DNA of 45,663 bases from Phascolomyces articulosus (Eukaryota; Mucoromycota; Mucoromycetes; Mucorales; Lichtheimiaceae): contig JAIXMP010000076.1 of the NCBI GenBank assembly GCA_025677815.1, positions 1-45,663 of the forward strand, given 5' to 3'. Positions 14,613-24,773 of this stretch are shown here, in pieces (the first letter of the stretch is position 1; every line of letters begins with the position of its first letter). The notes under the pieces are model-generated. The model searched no databases. It saw nothing but the letters and a program-made list of their open reading frames with translations, and was not told the DNA's origin. Made by a program: the position numbers and the translations under genes.

Positions 14613-14620
14613 TTTTTATA
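14613..14620 (-). promoter_or_regulatory. TATA-like element upstream of the phosphate permease
   Basis: Reads TATAAAAA on the minus strand about 180 bases upstream of the permease ATG. The spacing is compatible with a fungal TATA box for an inducible gene. In such AT-rich DNA a chance match is quite possible. Confidence 0.35.
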
Positions 14621-14878
14621 GCTCTTTTACAATGGAAAAAGGACAAATGGAGGAGTGTCAAGTGGTGTAGAGTGATGTCGCCTGGGTATGTTCATTGGCT
14701 CTGTGTGGATAACGGTGAAAAAGCTTTTTCAGATTCTAAAGGAAAGCCAATCATAATCAAACTTGGACCCCGCGTGCTAAAAGTTGTCGATTTCCTGATC
14801 TTCTACGATGGATTTTTTGGACCTGTACTCTTTAATTCCTTTAAACTAAACAAGGTAAATTTTGTTTTTAAGGAAACC

Positions 14879-14884
14879 AACGTG
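14879..14884. promoter_or_regulatory. AACGTG (CACGTT) motif, possible Pho4-type E-box
   Basis: CACGTT on the minus strand, about 445 bases upstream of the permease start and inside the near-palindrome CCAACGTGG. In yeast, Pho4 bHLH binds CACGTG strongly and CACGTT more weakly in phosphate-responsive promoters. Motif presence is direct; regulation is inferred. Confidence 0.3.
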
Positions 14885-15115
14885 GTTTCGCCCTGAACGA
14901 TATATTTTTCCATTTGTCGTTATATTTTTCTTTTTTTAATGGAGACCAAAGAATTCCATTCGAACTTTTTAGCTTCAAGCTGCAGCAACCTCGTTAATAA
15001 CAAACAATAGCACATATAAACTATTTGATACGCGCATTAATTTTTTTGACCTAACATAGTAAAATTATAATCGATTCCATATTCAAATGTAAAAACCCTA
15101 GGACCGGCGTAGGAC

Positions 15116-15121
15116 AACGTG
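15116..15121. promoter_or_regulatory. second AACGTG (CACGTT) motif
   Basis: A second copy of the hexamer, about 680 bases upstream of the permease start and in the same orientation as the first. Two spaced low-affinity E-boxes would suit a phosphate-starvation promoter, but six-base motifs recur by chance. Confidence 0.25.
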
Positions 15122-15812
15122 GGTAATCCGATGATATTTGATTGGCGCGTTTCATCCTTGGTTGTACGATTACGACTTGCTTTTTTTTTATATAGCAACT
15201 ACACAACTAATATATAATAGATTCCTTATGATGATGAGTTCAAAAAAAAGCCCTATTTGTTTTATCTATCATTTATATCATTAAGGTTTTGGAATAACAG
15301 ACATGAATTATTAGACATTGTTTTCAAAATATGCTGCATGTTTATGCCTGTCTATTTTTATTGAGCACGGTCCTAGTATATTACTGCTATTAACATTATG
15401 CTCCAAGACCCCCTGCAATAACAAAAAAGTTATATATATATATTTTTTTCCTTAAAAGATTTTTTTTTTTTTGAGTGAGCTGGAAAGTTCTCTGTTTTCT
15501 CAACAAATATTTTTATTTGTTGTCGTAATACATACATTTGCTAGCGGAGTGTATTATAACCTAGATACGGATGAAAGGCTTCCGATAACCAAAATTGGAT
15601 TATAAACGAGAAACGACAGCAGACGATCATGTTTCAGATATATCCTCTTTTCTAATGGAAAACTTTTTTTCTTTTAATGGCGACATGCTTGAACATCAAC
15701 TGAACTGAAGGTGGCGCAGGGGGGATTTGCTGCATTCCATTAATAAAAACTAGATTTTATAATAACTAAAAACGTGTCATGGATATGCAGCTTAAATCAA
15801 TAAGGAGAACCT

Positions 15813-15837
15813 ACTATACTATACTATACTATACTAT
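15813..15837 (+). repeat. (ACTAT)5 microsatellite
   Basis: Five perfect tandem copies of ACTAT. Confidence 0.95.
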
Positions 15838-16367
15838 GAGAAAAAAAATGAGGTACTTAGTGTAGATTGGGTGGCGTATGCCTCTTGGCAATAACAACTC
15901 AAGATCAGCAAACATGATATTTATCTTGAATTTCATTGGTTGGTAAAGATTTACCCGTAAAGCTTGATTTATCATGATCACTTTGTCCTTGCATAAATTA
16001 GATCTATTGAATGTAAAGGTGATGTTATTATTACTGTTTAGAATCATCTTTTGTAGTATGAATTTGATCAAGTGGATCGCGGACATAAGGAAAGCCGAAT
16101 CTATCAGTTTTATAGATTTTTATTTTACATTATTGAACAGTAAATAGATGTCAATTAACACGATAAAAGTCGTACGCCAAATCGTCCAAGTGGTATCAAA
16201 TAGACATGTAATAATGCTAATGTTTCATATAAAATAGATTGAGGCAATATATTAATACGTACATAAAAACTACTATTTATGGTGAATTTTATAAATGAAA
16301 TGCTCAAATTATAACAACGTGCTCCCATATCCTCGGTTTCACTTGTGATTATTGCAGAATCTACCAT
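15829..16367 (-). other. weak trace of a possible coding region (unrecognised)
   Basis: A 70-codon open frame from ATG 16367 (MVDSAIITSETEDMGARCYN...) ends near GRFGVRLLSC. A possible acceptor downstream opens a stretch reading RFGFPYVRDPLDQIHTTKDD in another frame, and further short open pieces follow to about 15830. The amino-acid composition is more protein-like than the surrounding noise, but I cannot assemble a single gene with clean splice sites. It may be a relic or chance. No family recognised. Confidence 0.18.
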
Positions 16368-17589
16368 TATCTATTGATTATTTTGTTACCTTTTTTTAAC
16401 TTTTTTTTCCCTCTTTAGAAAAATGATTTAATTTATATTCGGGTAAAGATAAACACGTCAAAAGTAAATTATATATCGAATAAACGAAAATGAACTGTTT
16501 CAAATCGATATTGATGAGCGAGCTGTATTACATAGCTCTTAGTGAATTAATCCGTTGTGGTTAGCAACCAAACTCATTCTGTGTGCTCAAACTAATAAGC
16601 AAATACATAACACCTTAGAAATACTGTATCGTAATATAGACAAGCAGATAATTGATGATGACCATATCAGAAACAATGGCACCATCTAATATATTATGTT
16701 AGGACAACACATGGTGATCTGAAAATGATTACAGTGCTTTACGGACTGTAATATTTCCTTGAAGAAATGGATGGGGCATTGTCTTTTCCGTTTGCTGATG
16801 AATTAATGAACTAATGGACAAGTAGTTGCAGTATATGCGTATATAATGAGTGGATGATGGAATAAGTTATCAAAAGATATAGTAGCGTTATTATTATTGT
16901 ATATAACTGCATACGTAGTAAGAAATATAATATATTATCGAGTCCCATTACTAGAATAATTATAATCCCTTTATAAACTAGCTAAACCTTTATATCATAC
17001 AGTGATATAATTTCTTTTTCAGGTCTATACGGACATAAGTAATGATAGAAGTCTTATACATATATATTAAGGATAGACAACTAATTCTCAAAATTTATAT
17101 AATTTTCTCTATTATTAATCAATAATAAATATATCATCGAGCAGTATTGTACTCGACAATCTTCTCATCTTTTTTTTCCTTTCGTGTATATTCCAATATA
17201 CATTATTTTCCAGCATCTCTGACGGATTTTTCGTAATGACAAATATGTACGTACGTATTTCCAATCCTAAATGTATTCTAGCTTATGTGAATTAGCACCG
17301 ATATATTATGTTAATTACTATGCTTCAACACAATCAAATGATTATATTGTGCAAATTTTGGATAATAAAAGAAGAATAGTTGATGGTATGCAACCATATT
17401 ATATGTAAAAAACGAACAATCATATCTATACAATATATATATTTGTAAGCTTTCGCAGGTGTTTCTTCTATATTACATACACAAAAACAAGGTGTGGTTA
17501 GAAAGAAAATAAAACACGAAGATAAAACATTTTTATTTATATGGATATATAAACAGATGAACAACAATGCTCTATTTTTATATTTCTAT

Positions 17590-18969
17590 CTAAGCAGTTT
17601 CCTTCAATACATCTTCCAATTTGTTAAGTAATGTTTGATTCTCTTCCTCTGTACCAACAGTGATACGTAAACAGCCAGTGCAACCATATTCTTTGCCTCT
17701 GAATCGAACGACAACATCCCGAGTTTCGGCCAATAATTTGTATACCTTGTCAGACCGTACGTTACAAGGCTCACCCTGACCATTTACAATTTGAACCATC
17801 AAAAAGTTTGCATCATTCGTACCGAGAATTTTACCAACACCAGGAACTGGGAAGTTTTGAAGTTTTTCCAACAAAATGTCACGCTGCGTCAACAATCGTG
17901 TTTTATATTCTTCCATCTTGCTTAAACCTTCTGTGGATAAAGCATCATAGGCAATTTGAGCACTTGGTGTGCCAATATTATATGGTGCTTTGGTGTTATT
18001 GAGGATTTGGATTAAATCTGGATTGGCCATAGCAATACCCAATCTATCATTTTTTTAAAAAAAATGGTCAGTTGTATATTTTACAAGACTATTTGGATCA
18101 TCTAGTTACACACACACACCCATATATATATATATATATATATATACAATAGTCACTTTGTTTTATCCTCGTTACCCAATAATTCTTACCTGATACCAGC
18201 CAAACCAAAACTCTTGCTAAGAGTTTGCATAACCACAAGGTTAGGATATTTCTCAACCCATGTGGCAACAGAACCATTCTCTCCTACAACAAAATCTACG
18301 TAGGCTTCATCGACAACAACAACACCTTCATAATCGGATTCAAGTACCTCACGTATGCTATTGTGGGTCAAGCAAGTACCTGTGGGATTACCAGGTGAAC
18401 ACAAAAAGATTAATTTGATTTCTGGATTGGCTTTGACACATGCAGCAATCTAATATATATAATATGTCACTATTAAAAATCTCTTTCCACATCGTTCCTT
18501 TGAATGGTGTCCATGACAAAAAAATAAAATAAAATAATATTACATCGTCTGTTCGAAGTTGGAAAGCACCACCTTCGACATTAAGGTTGCTTTTGACCAC
18601 TTGGACATCATTGATTTGAGCACACACCGAGTACATGCCGTAGGTTGGTGGAGTGATCAAGATTTTGTCTTTACCAGGTACACAGCAAATTCGAATAAGG
18701 AGATCAATAACTTCGTCTGAGCCAACACCCAAAAATAATTGCTGGGTCGATTGAAGTTTACGAAGTTTAACGATTTGTTCCTTAACACGGACATGATATG
18801 GGTCAGGGTATCTGTTAAGATCGCCTTCGAGGTTATTTGCAAGGGAAGGACCATACGCATTTTCGTTGGCATCAAGAAGAATGCCGGCATCATAATCATC
18901 ACGAGCGCATCGATATGGTGTTAATGCTAAAATATTGGGACGGATAACTTTTTCGAGTGAGAATGGCAT
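17590..18969 (-). CDS. HIS5: histidinol-phosphate aminotransferase, 379 residues, three exons
   Basis: PLP enzyme converting imidazole-acetol phosphate plus glutamate to histidinol phosphate in histidine biosynthesis; cytosolic. Exons 18969-18544, 18449-18190 and 18043-17590 give 379 residues, close to yeast His5 (385). Fold-type I landmarks are all present: N-terminal RPNILALTPYRCARDDY and LLDANENAYGP, then GVGSDEVIDLLIR, SPGNPTGT (Asn163), DEAYVDF (Asp189, Tyr192), the PLP lysine Lys221 in TLSKSFGLAGIR, and C-terminal VVVRFRGKEYGCTGCLRITVGT, whose second arginine motif binds substrate phosphate. The start is the first ATG of the conserved frame. Intron 2 contains a (TA)n microsatellite near 18121-18146. 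A Gcn4-type site lies about 100 bases upstream. No sign of damage. Confidence 0.97.
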
Positions 18970-19948
18970 AGTTGTATAGTTTGTATTGGTTATAAAAAAA
19001 AAAAGAGAGACGAAAAAAAAAAAAGAAAAAGGTGGGCGTAAAACAAATTTATCTTCCCGATAATCTCATGTTGAGTCATCATTACCTGTCAAAATATATA
19101 GTCATGCAATTTTATGCTGTTTTAATACCACAAATCGAACTAACGTATTCGTTTTATATGTATAAATATTATCCCAATTGTCAATAATATGACTATAAAA
19201 CCAATCAAAAGCTACGTAGTTTTTTTTCTTCTTGTATAAATATATACTACTATAGAGGGTCTTTTTGAGAACCAAAAGAGATTGAGCAGTATTACAAGTC
19301 ATTTTATTCTTTTTGGTAAAAACTGGGCCTTCTCCGTTTAAACAGGTTTCATTATGGACACCAAGTTTTTCGCTTAGGGTCACCCAAACGCTCATCTTCG
19401 CAATAGTAATGTGTATTATTCAGTGGCAAACATAATGTTTTATTCATTCAAAAATGCGTATATTATTCCATTTAAAAAATCGTTTTTATTAAATACAAAA
19501 TGGGGATTACTATTGCCATAGTATTTATAAAATTTAAATGTTACTAAATCAAATAAGTATCGATAATAAATAAGAATATAATGCTCGATTTGATGGATCC
19601 ATAACGTATGTTAGTTTATTTATTATAAATAGATTGGAACAACTTCTATTAATATGTAAACAAGTCGGTAAAAAAAAGGCTGCTGAAAATATATATGCAA
19701 ATAGCATTTTTATTTATGATAGATATTATATACTATATTGGTTATTATAACTTCTATATAATAAAAAAATAATGGAGAGGAAGTCAATTTCATTAACATG
19801 GTAATTAAAAGAGATGTGTTATGCTATGACATACCAGCTAAAGTAAATATTGTCTAGTTATCATCGTCATTATCACTATTGTAAATATATATATATGCAA
19901 AAAAAGAGGATATGTCTTAGTTATTGATATATACTGTTTAATATCCCT
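18970..19948. other. HIS5 upstream region; otherwise gene-poor
   Basis: The first ~150 bases are the HIS5 promoter/leader, with A-runs and the TGAGTCA site. A 97-codon minus-strand frame at 19102-19395 starts MSVWVTLSEKLGVHNETC. Its N-terminal half looks protein-like, but it dissolves into Lys/Tyr-rich sequence and matches no family I know; at best it is an orphan exon. Nothing else is visible to 19948. Confidence 0.4.
19072..19078. promoter_or_regulatory. TGAGTCA, Gcn4/CPC1-type binding site upstream of HIS5
   Basis: Perfect seven-base palindromic bZIP site 103-109 bases upstream of the HIS5 ATG. Gcn4/Cpc1 general amino-acid control acts through TGA(C/G)TCA in histidine genes of yeasts and filamentous fungi. 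Position and match are seen directly; function is inferred. Confidence 0.6.
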
Positions 19949-20878
19949 CTATATCAAAACATTAGAAAGCAACACAAACCCATCATTGTTGTTGTCAGCT
20001 TCCTGTTGGTTTCGTCTGATAGGCTTAAAGTAGTCATATACTGCGGTATCACACAATATAGATATCATAAACTGATTACCCACCTATTTCTATTTGTACA
20101 CCATGGTTCTGAAGATTGTGACCCATCGTATCTTCGGCAGCCTGATAATGTAGCACTTACCTAATACATTTTAATCGCATTCTTTCTTTCTGAAGAACGC
20201 TTTTCCCGCGCAAACGCAGCATACCATTTACTATCCAGTCGTTCTTGCATGATTCCAAAGGAATCTCTAGTTTCCCCTTAGAGACATCATCAAAAACTTG
20301 CAAATGGAAAACGATGTAAGTTTATTGCTGGAAGTAGATTGAGCTTCATAGTCTCGAATGACATTATCAACAGATCTATACAAGCAATTATAGCGAGCTT
20401 TGGCTTCTGCATGTGAGTTCGAGATACTTTCCGAAGCAGTCATAATACGTCTTGTTCCAGCAGTTTCACCTTTGGATGTAATGAAGATGTCTGAAATCTT
20501 GTGTTTGGGAACACTTCTCCGTTCTGCTTCAGCATCTTGATTTTGGAGAGTCTACATTAATATAAAAGAAATTAATAAATTACCATTATTACCAAACTCA
20601 TGTCATATTATTTATACCTGGTTGAAAAGTGTCGCCATATTGGCCATCGATCTCTCCACGCGTTGACCAAGTTCATCGTATGTTGTCCTTGATGCGATGG
20701 TTGAATTTTCTACCATCGTCTTGATTTTCTCCATGTATTGCTCCAGTGATCTTCCCATATCATTAGCCGCGTTTTCTAAAGTATTATCCTCTAGTGAAAT
20801 GAAGTCATTAAAATATCCTTGAGTTTCGAGTATGTGAGTGTTCATGATGAAAAGTGGGAAGGAAGAAGGACGATTCAC
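19949..20878 (-). pseudogene. damaged multi-exon gene of unknown function
   Basis: Two clean exons (20878-20618 and 20551-20267, GT-AG) read as a 181-residue helical protein with possible coiled coil (ENAANDMGRSLEQYMEKIK; DELGQRVERSMANMATLF). Strong coding signal continues beyond the stop at 20267-20269 in another frame: VFDDVSKGKLEIPLESCKN, WIVNGMLRLRGKSV, then a TAA at 20157-20159 and HYQAAEDTMGHNLQNHGVQI. After a probable intron come NQQEADNNNDGFVLLSN and a TAG at 19949-19951. I therefore read it as one longer gene broken by a frameshift near 20315-20330 and at least one nonsense codon. No family recognised. It starts 86 bases from the oppositely oriented relic at 20965, so the two may have been a divergent pair within a mobile element. 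An intact 181-residue gene remains possible. Confidence 0.45.
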
Positions 20879-20964
20879 AACAGAATCAAACAGCGATAAA
20901 AAAAAATAAGTAAAAAACGAAAATACAAAGTTTGAGTAACATTACATTCTTTTACGCATTCAAA

Positions 20965-21557
20965 ATGGGAAGAGTCAGACGTTTCGAACGATGTCCTCAT
21001 AGTGAAGACGACATTGTAAAAAAAAGACTACGCATTTCATGAGCTTACCTGTGAAAGTAACAGAACTTCAGTTACACCTGACAAAGCATATAGAATATTG
21101 TCAACAAAAGTAAAACGTAGAAAGCATACTAGAAATAACGATCAGACAAATATAGCAAATGGTTAGTACAGTATTATCTTATTTTATTATCTTGACTTAC
21201 ATAAATATTAATTACTGCATCATGATATACAGATAATATCGAAATGGATAAAATGGATTATGGTGTTCCTGGTGGCGAATATGCTCTGGACGCAGAAAAT
21301 GGTAAAGAAATCAATAAAATAACTTGTAAATAAACCAAAAGCTAAAATAATTAGGAAATGTTTCAGGTGATACCCACTCCGATTACAGCAACAACACAAT
21401 GCAGCAAAGTGAAACACAATCTATCCCACCTTTCATAATACCACCTACTGAGGATATGGATTTCCAGCTTAAACAAAGCATGAACTTTTATTGTCTCATC
21501 AAAGCAGAAAATATAAGTGATGCTGCTTATACGATGAAAATGTTTTGTTTTATTTAA
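20965..21557 (+). pseudogene. damaged three-exon gene fragment, unknown function
   Basis: Probable exons 20965-21161, 21233-21301 and 21367-21557. Exon 1 starts MGRVRRFERCPHSEDDI. At the run of eight A (about 21018-21025) the protein-like frame shifts to DYAFHELTCESNRTSVTPDK, suggesting a homopolymer indel. Exons 2 and 3 keep frame with each other (MDKMDYGVPGGEYALDAEN; SDYSNNTMQQSETQSIPPFI; DFQLKQSMNFYCLIKAENI) and reach a TAA at 21555-21557. Coding character continues briefly in another frame beyond it. An acidic, Ser/Gln-rich N-terminus followed by an aromatic helix is what the N-termini of several fungal transposases look like, but I cannot assign it. Divergent from 19949-20878 with 86 bases between start codons. 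Confidence 0.4.
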
Positions 21558-21734
21558 CGTCTCCATTGAACACAGCATCTGGTCGAACATATTTGTTCGA
21601 GACAGATCAAAAAAGCATAAAGTTTAGAAAAAACCCTGTTAGGGTACAGGGAAAAGGTCAAAGGAAATTTGTAAAGGGATCATACATGAAGAAAATGAGT
21701 ATTGAAAATCACAAGTAGATTTCTTTGCTATTTG

Positions 21735-22804
21735 TTACAGGGTTGGTTGTATGATATTACTAACATCAGTTGGTGTTAACCAACCATTGTGACAGAATAA
21801 GTGTGCAACTGCATGTTTGACATGGTTTTTAACTAGGCAAGTGTGTGAAGGCAACAGTTCCTGTGGCAATAGATCGCAATTTCACTTTTTTCTTGTTTGG
21901 GTAGTGATGTGTAAGCTGGGTCCCTGATGTGATTGGCGTCAGTAGGATTAAAATCATGCAAAATCGGAGTGTTTGCTGCATTGAGGATCTTGCTGACATC
22001 TGGTACATACTGGATATGTATCAGTAGTCCTAATACATTTCTGGCAGGGAATGAGATGTCTAGTACATGGTTTGGATTTATTTTGATTGAATGGAAGTAC
22101 TGGCGTATTTCGGGCTGTGGGAGGCGTTTTTGATATGGTATATAAATGTATTTGAATCTTAAGGGGTCATATAGTGCTTTGAAAAATTGGACTGCTTCTT
22201 AAAAACTTGGTGTAAGTTTGTTTTTTATTGAATGGACTTCAGTAGTTGGTGCAGTTGTTTTGTTACTGGGTTTTCTTGATGGTGTCCATGGGTTACTCAA
22301 TTGAATTGTTATAACTTTAGTGTTATTTTTGAAGCTGTTGTTGATGGATGTAGTGGTTGTTTTAGGATCTTTATTATATTCAGACTTTGGTTTTGGTATG
22401 TGTTTAGTTTCAATTGGCAAACAGGCCTTTGGTAGAGGTGTTTCTGTTACTGCTGTTGTTGTAGGTACTGGAAGAGGAGGTGGTGAGGTCTTTAGTATTG
22501 GTTTGATAGTTGGAGCGATGGAAGTAGTGAAAATTGTATGGGTTGTGAAGTTTTTGTTAGATGGTTTCTTTATGTTAAGTGGTTGAAGGTAAGTTCTTTC
22601 AAGTTCATTGACTCGAGCTTATAGATTATTGATGGTTTTTTGTTGGGAAGTGAACACTTTACAATAGAATTCAGTGTCTTCTTTAACCTTATTTAAAGCT
22701 TCGCATAGTTTTATGTTTTTCATTTCGTCAGTGGTTATAAATAGTTTCTTGGCAAGAGAACGTTTCTCTTCATCAGGAGAATGGTTTTGTTCTTTTCGTG
22801 GCAT
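21735..22804 (-). pseudogene. decayed retroelement ORF1-like gene
   Basis: From ATG 22804 a single reading frame runs for about 970 bases, interrupted by TAA at 22619-22621, TAA at 22199-22201 and TAG at 21833-21835, with a frameshift just after the last. It then ends at TAA 21735-21737. Order of parts: charged N-terminus; coiled-coil-like segment (KVKEDTEFYCKVFTSQQKTI / ARVNELERTY); long Pro/Thr/Lys-rich linker; and a C-terminal block (RLPQPEIRQYFHSIKINPNH, FPARNVLGLLIHIQYVPDV, HDFNPTDANHIRDP) followed by a short Cys/His-containing tail (FCHNGWLTPTD). I recognise this arrangement as similar to proteins encoded upstream of LINE-type reverse transcriptases in Mucoromycota; that is from memory of the family and not a search. 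No reverse transcriptase is visible nearby, so the copy is truncated as well as mutated. Confidence 0.5.
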
Positions 22805-22926
22805 TTAAGAAACTTGGCTTTTATGGTAATTTACATAAAAGTGTTGGAAAACGGAAAGAGCCCCTTGCGACGATGATGATGCTGCTTATACAAGATTTTG
22901 CATTTAATTTCAGACACAAGCCCTCG

Positions 22927-23215
22927 AATTTTTCATAAATGAGGGGTGGATTTATTCATTAATAAAAGATAAATTTGTTCACTTATGAAAGGTGATTTTG
23001 TCTGCTTATAAAGATAAATCTATATGCTTATGAAAGATTATTTTGCTCATTAATAAAAAGTAAAGTTGTTTAATTTTGAATAGCAAATTTGTTCGTTAAT
23101 GAAACATAGTGTTATTCACATATAAAGAGTAAAAATATTCATAAATAAATGGCAAGATTATACATAACTGAAGTGTAATAATTTTTGCAAATGAAAGGTG
23201 ACATTTTTCATTTTT
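22927..23215 (+). repeat. degenerate ~23-base tandem array
   Basis: About twelve diverged units of 22-24 bases, approximate consensus ATTAATGAAAGRTAAATTTG plus TTC. Unit starts are easy to follow through the ATTAATAAAA / ACTTATGAAAGG / CTTATGAAAG / GTTAATGAAAC variants. No two units are identical. Lies between the ORF1 relic and a small TIR element. Too diverged and too spacer-free to be CRISPR. Confidence 0.65.
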
Positions 23216-23220
23216 GAAAA

Positions 23221-23472
23221 TATGTTAGTTGACGTAATGGAACCATCTGATGGAATTATGTTGGGATTATCCCTCAAAACCACTTTTTATTAGTTGAAAA
23301 TATATATATTGCTCAAATTTTACTACTATTTCTATTCTTCACATCTTTCTAAGCAATAATGGAATTTTTTATGTTTTATCTATTGTAGTGGTAGGGGTAC
23401 TAGCTAAAAATGTGGCAGTACCAGGGTGGGTTACATATCCTATCATCTGGCTCCACTACGTCAACTAACATA
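23221..23472. mobile_element. short terminal-inverted-repeat element (MITE-like), 252 bases
   Basis: The left end TATGTTAGTTGACGTA is exactly reverse-complemented at the right end, and similarity continues inward for about 32 bases with roughly 4-5 mismatches. If the outer TA on each side is the target duplication, the ends are TGTTAGTTGACG, as for Tc1/mariner-type MITEs. The TG...CA ends would also fit a very small LTR, but no 5-base duplication is present (AAATA versus TATTA). No coding capacity. A partial direct copy of the inner left end (CCATCTGATRGAATTATG) recurs at about 23514-23531. Confidence 0.55.
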
Positions 23473-23569
23473 TTATGTTGCATTCCTCTTATAATCCTTG
23501 TTGACTCTGTTTCACCATCTGATAGAATTATGTTGGGATGGTTCATTATATTGGATAAAACAGAAAAAA

Positions 23570-24569
23570 TGTTGTATCAGAGAGAAATCAATTAATAAAA
23601 AGAATAAAAGGAGACAAGATAAGTCAACGAGACCCGAAAATAATGAACTGAAGTTTATTAAGATAAAAAATAATCTCTCTATTTATAAGAAAGTGCTCAT
23701 CATAGATAGTGTGGCATATTTACATATCCACACTTCTTCTCATATATATTATCACTGATTCTACTACATCGTGTTATCACAAATAATAAATAATAATATA
23801 AATAAATAATATCGGTTGCCTCACATAATCCTCATTCCAATAATAATACAATAATAATGATCCTGGTATAATATCCTATACACAATAATTATCAAATAAT
23901 ACACAAATACTACCATACTTCTTATTGTACGAGTAAGAGCATAAAAGTAATAATAATCATCCAATGACTAATGGTCAACAAATATATATATGTACAACAA
24001 ATATAATTATTTCTCCTCATGTTGTGTTATATCACCATAAACACTACCTATAATATATATCCGTTATATCAAACAAATGCAATATTAACAAACTACCATG
24101 ATCAACGATTAAGTGGCATGGATAAGAAAATATATAAATACTGTACTTGTAAAACTAGAATATAATTATCTTGATTATCATCTTTATCATTATAATAAAT
24201 ATATATCGATTCTCACAAGACTTCTTCTGTCTCCATCTCTCTTTGTCATTAATTCTTATCCATACCACAGATAGACTATCACAACTTGCACATTATGGTA
24301 TAATATTAGAATATAGATTGCATCATTTGGATTGCGTGTTATGAGTACAGTATATTTAAGTAGACTATGAATGATATCATTAGAAGGATTGTGTGATGCA
24401 GCATAATTAATAGTATGTAAAAGAGGATGGTGCAATACTATGTGTAACATAAGTAATTATCCAAATAGAATCACTGCATAAGTGAGATATAGGGTAAATG
24501 ATAGTAATAATAATAATAATAATGAAGAATTATTATTTATTGTGAAGCTATTGTATGTTGGATACAACA
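23570..24569 (+). mobile_element. LTR (family 1), interrupted by a second LTR
   Basis: Begins TGTTGTATCAGAGAG and ends TTGGATACAACA, giving TG...CA termini with the nine-base inverted repeat TGTTGTATC/GATACAACA. Removing the nested insertion (23710-24269) and one 5-base duplication leaves about 435 bases, which align end to end with the copies at 25973-26407 (inverted) and 38353-38790 (same orientation). Flanks are AAAAA and CAAGG, so no target duplication survives. It may be one end of a rearranged element, or a solo LTR formed by inter-element recombination. Confidence 0.8.
23710..24269. mobile_element. solo LTR (family 3) nested inside LTR family 1, 560 bases
   Basis: Starts TGTGGCATA and ends ATACCACA (TG...CA, inverted TGTGG/CCACA). 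It is flanked on both sides by GATAG (23705-23709 and 24270-24274). The interrupted family-1 LTR resumes exactly after the second GATAG when compared with the copy at 38353. The 5-base duplication and LTR termini identify an LTR insertion later reduced to a solo LTR. No internal coding sequence. Confidence 0.8.
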
Positions 24570-24773
24570 CAAGGTAATATAAATGGCCCCATAAGAGTAT
24601 GGTGATGATGTTCCCTTAAAAGGTTCAAACTAATCAACGTTTAATGTGAGGAGGACTAGGTGTTCGATTCATGATGATGTTGATGATGGTGATGTGGTGT
24701 TTTTAGTAAATTCTTTCTAGACGCGACTGTCATATATATCAAACAACATATTATCAGGGATATTACAATTGCA

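Larger units (their letters stand above)
14436..17589. other. long gene-poor intergenic region
   Basis: 3.1 kb between the permease and HIS5, both on the minus strand. The left part should contain the permease promoter. The rest is AT-rich with few features: a pentanucleotide repeat at 15813-15837 and a weak possible coding trace at 15829-16367 (listed separately). The 74-codon plus-strand frame at 14672-14896 has no recognisable domain and lies in the permease upstream region, so I do not call it. No tRNA or other RNA gene recognised. Confidence 0.5.

Noticed and set aside
14672..14896. 74-codon plus-strand ORF upstream of the permease
   Set aside because: No recognisable domain, no partner exons, and it overlaps the permease promoter. 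Chance open frame is the simplest reading.
22927..23215. CRISPR-like array
   Set aside because: Units are contiguous without unique spacers, all diverged, and the organism is a eukaryote. It is a degenerate minisatellite.
23565..24574. Target duplication for the interrupted family-1 LTR
   Set aside because: Flanks AAAAA and CAAGG do not match. The copy is still supported by alignment to the two copies that do have duplications.
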